From: Trichopria drosophilae
Lineage: Eukaryota > Arthropoda > Insecta > Hymenoptera > Diapriidae
Length of the DNA stretch: 64,000 nt
Direction of reading: 5' to 3'
Assembly (NCBI GenBank): GCA_030407085.1
Contig: CM059585.1
Span: 97,806,501 to 97,870,500 of the forward strand
The notes beneath the pieces were generated by a model that was given only the letters and a program-made list of their open reading frames with translations, was not told the DNA's origin and did not search any database. How positions within the stretch are numbered: position 1 is the stretch's first letter; each line of letters starts with the position of its first letter. Shown here in pieces: positions 58,540 to 64,000 of the stretch. The translations under genes and the position numbers were made by a program.

Positions 58540-58763
58540 AAAAATCAACCGTGGAGAAAACTTTCATAATGGGAATTACACAAAAACGGAGGTTTAAATT
58601 ACACAACATTATTATTATCTTAGCTATAAATAAACATTTTTTAGACTATGTATAAACATAAATTCTAAAATGTAACATTTATTAATCAAAAATATAATTA
58701 TAGATAAGAATTAAACGTCAGTAACGCATTTACATTAACTTATTACAAAATATTAGTCACTGT
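58540..58763. terminator. PITRM1 3' end region
   Basis: An AATAAA on the - strand lies at 58683-58678, about 81 bp after the PITRM1 stop. Only about 223 bp separate that stop from the first recognised METTL25B-like exon, so the promoter of the latter and the 3' UTR of PITRM1 must be compact or overlapping. Confidence 0.55.
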
Positions 58764-61700
58764 TCACTTCACAGCCTGCGCTTGAGTTTTTTCCTCTTGC
58801 GTGAGGACGGTCCAGTTATCGGATGGACGGGACGCGAGATCCGAATTTGCGGGACCGATGAGAGATCGTGCTATTTTCACATTCTCTGCATTTGGTTTTA
58901 AATATTTATCGGTAACATTTAAAATTTGTTCCTTAGTTACTCCCTTCAGTTGTAATCGATATTGTTGAATATCATCGTCAGTAAGACCCATCATAAACTT
59001 GGCCATGCCTCTGCTACCGGGTTCTACCGGGGCATCGATTTGTTGGAAAATGCCGAGTTTGGCTTCTACAATTTCCCTTTCCTCCAAGTTATATTTTTGT
59101 AAAAAGTTCCATGCGCCATCAAATATGTCGAGAGTTCTCGTGGAATTTGGATCGCGGTAGGAAAAGAACATGAAGCACCCGTCCGATGCCAACTTAGCAC
59201 CAGTGCCGTACGCGTTACCTTTCTCTCTAACTTCCGGAAGTAGGTACGCCGTGGATAATAATTTGGAAACTACGTGAAGAGCTGCATAATCTGGATGTGA
59301 ATATGGTACAGTCAGCAGCACTTTGGAAATGTGGTTCGTCGAATAAGGAAACACGTGATGCAGTGCTGTTTCCTGTGTTTTTATTGGCTCTTCGGTGGTG
59401 AAAATGATGTTGGGATTATCAACAGAACCTTTTAAAGCGCTATAAAAAGATTCCATGTCTTTTATAATAAAGTCTTGGCTCTCTTTCGATAAATTGATGG
59501 CCGAACGTAAACGAGACTTGGTTAGAAGGTGGTAAGAAATTTCTTGTACTTTTTGGAGAACAGGAGTAAGATCGTTCATTTGAGCAATCTGTTTCATTCG
59601 CCCCACGTATTCCAATCCAGCCAAATGTTCTTTAACACGAGCCACAGGCGAAATAAGACTAGCTGCCGAGCTCATCGCGTAATTGTGTCCTATGCTGGAT
59701 ATCCCGTTAGTCAAATCGGCAGCGTTGATCTTCACGAGAGTCGAAAACCTTTGCAGGTCAGCCAATTTAACGCGATTAAAAAGTTCCTCCCATATTTCCC
59801 ACATACTTGAAATGTTACGATCGAGGCAATGGGAGTAAGCGATGATTCCCTCCTCGTATGTATTGCTGCTGTCCTTCGAACCTACCACGTGACTTGAAAA
59901 TGCTAAACCACCTGTTTTTAATTGAATCATACGATCCCAGGCTCTGTAGTCATAATTTTCCGTGCCCATTTTTGTTACTACGTTGTTGAACACCGGCAAG
60001 AGACTTTTTAAATCGTTGGACAAATCGCGGGTGCTCAAGATACCTCGGTAATAACATACTCCATTCGTTGGCTGAATAGAAAGTTGAACCGGCACTTCGG
60101 CAATTCTCACGTCAGCGTAATCGTATCGATCGACATCGTCTTTTAGATCTTCAATCGTCAAAGTAGGTAGCACGTTAGGATCTTCCTTCTTCTGTTGATC
60201 TGCTAACAAAGCAAGGCCGTCTTCGTTAATTTTATTCAAGTCTTCTTCCGATAAGTCCTTGAGTTTTGTTTCGAGTAGCTCCTTCTCGGCAAGCGCTATT
60301 TTGGTTTCGTAGTGAGGGTCGGGAGACATTGTCAATGTGAGTCGATGATTGTTGTTCAACAAATTCTTCGTAATGATTTTCTGGAAGTATTTTGGATCGT
60401 CTTTTAATTTCTTCTTTAATTTATTAACTGCTTCATTGATCTTCAACGACTCGATAACGTCCCCGTCATGATTCCAAAGCGGCGATAGATTGTAGAGCAA
60501 GTTAAGCCCGAAGTTTGATGTTTGATGCTTTAAGCCCAACTCAATTCCGTGGAGAACCGCTTCAATGTGATCTTCTTTAAAGCCTTCCTCGATAACTTTT
60601 ACCAACGTTTCCTTGTAAATTTCTTCGACAGTGGTAAAGTCCTTCTCTTGGACGCCCTGCAAACTAACCATAAATATGGTATCTTTTAACTGTGATTCCA
60701 AACCTGTCATAGGTCCAAATCCTGTACTGATATTGGTATCGACGAAACTCTTGTAGAAAGCTGACGTTGGCCCGTCAAGTAGTAGTTGCGATAAGACGAA
60801 CATTTCAAAATTTACTTGCGTTTCTCTAATGTCGTTGCACAAACTGGCAATAGCGATTGAATTTTGTCTGGTAGGATCTGCAGCCAAGGGATCTGGTCTA
60901 CAGAGTACGTATGCTTTCCTTGGTACGGTCCAACGAGGCTCTGAAGGCACAGCTGTCTGGGAACGGTCTATCTGGTCTCCCAGGAATAAGTATCTATCAT
61001 TAACAAACTTTAAATGTCCCTCTAGCGGAAAGTTACCATACGAATAAAAACAGGCGTTTGACGGATGATAGTAAGAAGAATGAAAGTTAACTAGATCTTT
61101 ATGTTGTAAATTCGGAATTTCTAACGGATCACCTCCAGAAATTACACCGTACGTGTGACTCGGTAAAATTGTATTCAAAAGTCGCCAAATGAAAATAAGA
61201 TTATTATCATTGAATGCGCCTTTCATTTCATTGAATACGACACCTTTGAAAATAATAGGTGATTTTGTGTCATGAACATCGGTATGTTCCAGCCTCCAAC
61301 CTTCTTGAGAAAAGTCTTCTTTCCGAAGATTGGGCTTGAAAACGCTGTCCAAATATACAGATTGCAAATTCCGAAAATCTTTCAAATTTTGGGTTGAAAA
61401 TGGATACATAGTATAATCAGGCCCAGTAATGGCATTCATGAATGTAGCCAATGACCGTCTAAGCATTTTAAAGAAAGGGTCGCGACAAGGAAATCTTTCG
61501 CTACCACATAATGTTGTGTGTTCAAGGATGTGGGGTAATCCGGTGGAATCGCTAGGTGTTGTTCGAAATCCTATGGAGAAAACATTGTTGCTGTCATCCC
61601 GTTGAAGGTGGAGATACCGTGCTTTTGTACCCAGATGGGTAAGTCGTATGGCATTGAGGTCCATTTCTTTAACTGGAGACACCTCATCGACGATGAAACC

Positions 61701-61868
61701 ATGAACAACTTCGCCTTTTTTCCATTCGCGAACGGGGGATTCATTTTGGGGCGTGCAGCTTTGCGCAGCAACGTGCGAAAATCTAGTCGAAGTTGATGGT
61801 GCCAGAACAGATGTTACATTCTTCAACCAATAGCGATTCGTAAGAAGGGACCGCCGCAACATCGTCAC
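58764..61868 (-). CDS. PITRM1: Presequence protease, mitochondrial
   Basis: An M16C zinc metallopeptidase that degrades cleaved presequences and other short peptides in the mitochondrial matrix. The coding region is a single exon of 1034 residues, close to the human protein length. Residues 1-30 (MTMLRRSLLTNRYWLKNV) are basic and free of acidic residues, as a mitochondrial targeting signal. The inverted zinc motif is HILEH at 113-117 (His113, Glu116 catalytic, His117), and the third ligand is Glu214 in FNEMKGAF. The surrounding CGSERFPCRDPFFKMLRRSL and YPFSTQNLKDF are typical. The C-terminal M16C-associated half is complete (GNAYGTGAKLASDGCFMFFS near the end). An acceptor-like TGTTTCAG about 20 bp before the ATG suggests a 5' UTR intron. 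No lesions. Confidence 0.95.
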   Translation of the reverse strand: MTMLRRSLLTNRYWLKNVTSVLAPSTSTRFSHVAAQSCTPQNESPVREWKKGEVVHGFIVDEVSPVKEMDLNAIRLTHLGTKARYLHLQRDDSNNVFSIGFRTTPSDSTGLPHILEHTTLCGSERFPCRDPFFKMLRRSLATFMNAITGPDYTMYPFSTQNLKDFRNLQSVYLDSVFKPNLRKEDFSQEGWRLEHTDVHDTKSPIIFKGVVFNEMKGAFNDNNLIFIWRLLNTILPSHTYGVISGGDPLEIPNLQHKDLVNFHSSYYHPSNACFYSYGNFPLEGHLKFVNDRYLFLGDQIDRSQTAVPSEPRWTVPRKAYVLCRPDPLAADPTRQNSIAIASLCNDIRETQVNFEMFVLSQLLLDGPTSAFYKSFVDTNISTGFGPMTGLESQLKDTIFMVSLQGVQEKDFTTVEEIYKETLVKVIEEGFKEDHIEAVLHGIELGLKHQTSNFGLNLLYNLSPLWNHDGDVIESLKINEAVNKLKKKLKDDPKYFQKIITKNLLNNNHRLTLTMSPDPHYETKIALAEKELLETKLKDLSEEDLNKINEDGLALLADQQKKEDPNVLPTLTIEDLKDDVDRYDYADVRIAEVPVQLSIQPTNGVCYYRGILSTRDLSNDLKSLLPVFNNVVTKMGTENYDYRAWDRMIQLKTGGLAFSSHVVGSKDSSNTYEEGIIAYSHCLDRNISSMWEIWEELFNRVKLADLQRFSTLVKINAADLTNGISSIGHNYAMSSAASLISPVARVKEHLAGLEYVGRMKQIAQMNDLTPVLQKVQEISYHLLTKSRLRSAINLSKESQDFIIKDMESFYSALKGSVDNPNIIFTTEEPIKTQETALHHVFPYSTNHISKVLLTVPYSHPDYAALHVVSKLLSTAYLLPEVREKGNAYGTGAKLASDGCFMFFSYRDPNSTRTLDIFDGAWNFLQKYNLEEREIVEAKLGIFQQIDAPVEPGSRGMAKFMMGLTDDDIQQYRLQLKGVTKEQILNVTDKYLKPNAENVKIARSLIGPANSDLASRPSDNWTVLTQEEKTQAQAVK

Positions 61869-61950
61869 TGTGTATCTTTAGTAAGTACCTGAAACACATA
61901 AAATATCTTTGGTTATCTTTAACGTTACTTTATCTTTTTCATCTTTTTAA

Positions 61951-63244
61951 CCCATTAACGCCTGAAATGACAATTTTTATACTTCATTTTCAATCAAGTA
62001 TTTCGTATCAAAATCAAAGTTGAAAACAATTGAAAGGTACATATCCTATGGTTTTCGAGGTCGCTCTTCAAGATTCCGAGGTCAAAATTGAGTTTCAGCC
62101 ATCAGGAATTCCAATATGGCGCCGAACTTTTAAAAAAATTTCTAAAAAATTAGGAATTTTTTATACTTGTCAATTTTTTTTTCGAGCTATTAGAATATTG
62201 GGATTCTATTGAAACTCTGAACAAAGGTGAACAAAATACTTCAATTTTAAGGAAAAATTTTACTTTTATACCCTACATCATTATAACAACCTCAAAATGG
62301 TGTCAACAATGAAAATGTTTTGGACAAATTTCTGAACGTTCTAACTCAAAAACTACATGCTTTTATAAAAAAATGCTAAAAATGAAAAGTTCTTAGAATT
62401 AATCGAGAAATATAGTGGAATTTTTTCAGATTTTTGTGATGACATTATGAGACATTTTTTTTCAACATTTTTTTCAAAATCATAATTTATTTATGAAAAA
62501 TTCTTAAAAAAATTTGGTGTATTCACTTATGAATTCTACGAGTTTTTTGTTCTTTGCAATTTTTTCTAAAAGTTAATAGTTTTTGGGGAGAAAAAAACCG
62601 AAACTATAATATTTGAAAACTATCAACTTTTCGAAAAAATTGCAAAGAACAAATAACTCTTAGAATTCATCAGAGAATACACTAAATTTTTTTCAGAATT
62701 TTTTGTAAATAAATTACAATTTTGAAAAAAATTTTTAAACAAATTTCTCAAAATGTCATCAAAAAATTTTGAAAAAATTCCACTATATCGCTTGATGAAT
62801 TTTAAGAACTTTTCATTCTGAGCATTTTTTTTTTAAAGTTGGTAGTTTTTGAGTTAGAGCGTCCAGAAATTTCTCAAAGACATTTTCATTGTTTCGGCCA
62901 TTTTGAGGTCGTTAGAATGATGTAGGGTATAAAAGTAAAATTTTTCCTTAAAATTGAAGTATTTTGTTCACCTTTGTTCAGAGTTTCAATAGAATCCCAA
63001 TATTCTAATAGCTCGAAAAAAATTGATAAGTATAAAAAATTCCCAATTTTTTGGAAATTTTTTTCATATTCGGCGCCATATTGGAATTTCTGATGGCTGA
63101 AACTCAATTTTGACCTCGGAATCTTGAAGAGCGACCTCGAAAACAGTAGGATACGCACCTCTCAATTGTTTTCAACTTTGATTTTGATACGAAATACTTG
63201 ATTGAAAATGAAGTATAAAAATTGTCATTTCAGGCGTTAATGGG
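61951..63244. mobile_element. TTAA foldback element next to PITRM1
   Basis: TTAA at 61947-61950 and 63245-63248. Ends CCCATTAACGCCTGAAATG and inverted CATTTCAGGCGTTAATGGG. Almost the entire 1.29 kb is one palindrome centred near 62597, with CCAATATGGCGCCGA in each arm. The end sequence is close to the 613-2905 element. It lies about 80 bp upstream of the PITRM1 start codon, probably in the promoter or 5' UTR intron. Confidence 0.85.
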
Positions 63245-63249
63245 TTAAT

Positions 63250-63820
63250 TCAAAATTATTTTTTGTATGATTGTTTCTGAATTGTAAATAACATCATCCT
63301 TAAGATTATCCTCAATTTAAATGTACTTAATTTCATGATATTTCATCCAAAGGCATAAGCAACATCATTTATTTCTCTGAAGATAACACAATCACATAAC
63401 TTAAACGTTTAATGCATTCTCAAATATTTTGTAGTCAGTAGGAATATAAAATTTTCAACCAAGTACATACTATAATACAAATGCATTAAGAAACCTTCAC
63501 GAGTTCAAGTAGAATTTACTCAGATCTCTCCTAAACAAAATGCCTTTATAACAATGACCTGTCGTTTTGCCGCCCAACTATTTTTGCCACATCACAGGTA
63601 CTAACAGTGCCCTTCCTGATTTCGATTTTAGACGATATTTATTTAATTTAATTAATAGGAACCAATGATAAGGTCACTAAAAATAATGTTACAAGCATAT
63701 TAGATAGTCAGACTATAAAACAGCTTAGTGGTGCTGTGTCTCGCCCTTTGCTTATACATATTTGTTTAGTAAGTAAGTTCTTGGATGTATATATTGTATT
63801 CGTAGTATAAGCAATACCGT
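63250..63820. other. No gene recognised
   Basis: AT-rich flank with no conserved frame. It could contain the PITRM1 promoter and first non-coding exon, which were not located. Confidence 0.35.
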
Positions 63821-64000
63821 AAATTAAGGGGCCCAAAGGGAATGATGCGTAACACAATGCGGCTATGCAAAAAGCTGCATCTTAGCCTATCTTCCCAAAT
63901 GGCCTACTCTCACCTCCACGTGTGCTTATTAAAGCCGGTGGGCCCTGGACTCTTAGCAACCTTGCCAGAGATTGGGTAACCAACCCCAGTGGATGGCGAG
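63821..64000. other. GC-richer segment at the window edge, possibly start of an element
   Basis: GGGGCCCAAAGGGAATG, AATGCGGCTATGCAAAAAGC, GCCGGTGGGCCCTGGACTC and CCCCAGTGGATGGCGAG depart from the local AT-rich composition. They look like the edge of a LINE or another repeat that continues beyond the window. Not identified. Confidence 0.35.

Overview
The window is AT-rich DNA from an animal nuclear genome, most likely an insect. The evidence is spliced genes with GT/AG introns, three conserved housekeeping genes, and a dense, nested mobile-element load typical of arthropods (P-type THAP transposase, pogo, DIRS, non-LTR, TTAA and TA elements). The order within insects cannot be fixed from the sequence alone. 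There is no bacterial-style operon, CRISPR array or recognisable RNA gene.

Conserved genes occupy only the right 11 kb. MED8 (Mediator subunit, + strand, 53191-54511, five coding exons) converges on a METTL25B/RRNAD1-like methyltransferase (- strand, 54592-58536, four coding exons). Their poly(A) signals lie 3 bp apart. Upstream of the methyltransferase on the same strand is PITRM1 (presequence protease, 58764-61868, one coding exon). Its start lies about 80 bp from a 1.3-kb foldback element. The 2.4-kb first intron of the methyltransferase holds a TA-flanked element stuffed with a CCATATGGA minisatellite hairpin.

The left 53 kb is an archive of transposons. From left to right: nested TTAA foldback elements (613-2905, 3903-4139); an AAGCG-rich element with a microsatellite core (4251-6188); a LINE reverse transcriptase remnant (8402-9191); a TTAA element in a composite inverted repeat (9560-11430); a CCCAG-ended element (11432-12556); a DIRS-type tyrosine-recombinase retrotransposon on the - strand (16560-19882); a RAG1/Transib-family transposase pseudogene (23030-25312) between 25-bp inverted repeats at 21671 and 27001; a TA element (28539-29686); a 1.37-kb foldback (30447-31821); a P-element/THAP9-like gene on the - strand whose THAP domain is split by a 4.9-kb intron (31865-39345) that holds LINE fragments and another MITE; more TA MITEs; a second, truncated DIRS copy (43624-47112) carrying a CCCAA-ended insertion; a pogo/Tigger-type transposase pseudogene (47394-49271); a second CCCAA element splitting a 100-bp tandem repeat (49683-50922); and a second copy of the AAGCG-rich element (51127-52635).

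The most interesting points are: a RAG1-family ORF that keeps the D, D, E and zinc-ligand signatures but has a palindromic repeat array in its N-terminal linker; unrelated MITE families that all carry AAGATGGCGG / AAAATGGCGG motifs resembling the YY1/Pho site; two DIRS copies sharing the same lesions; and several insertions whose empty target sites can be read from second copies inside this window, which fixes their target duplications (TTAA, TA, AA).
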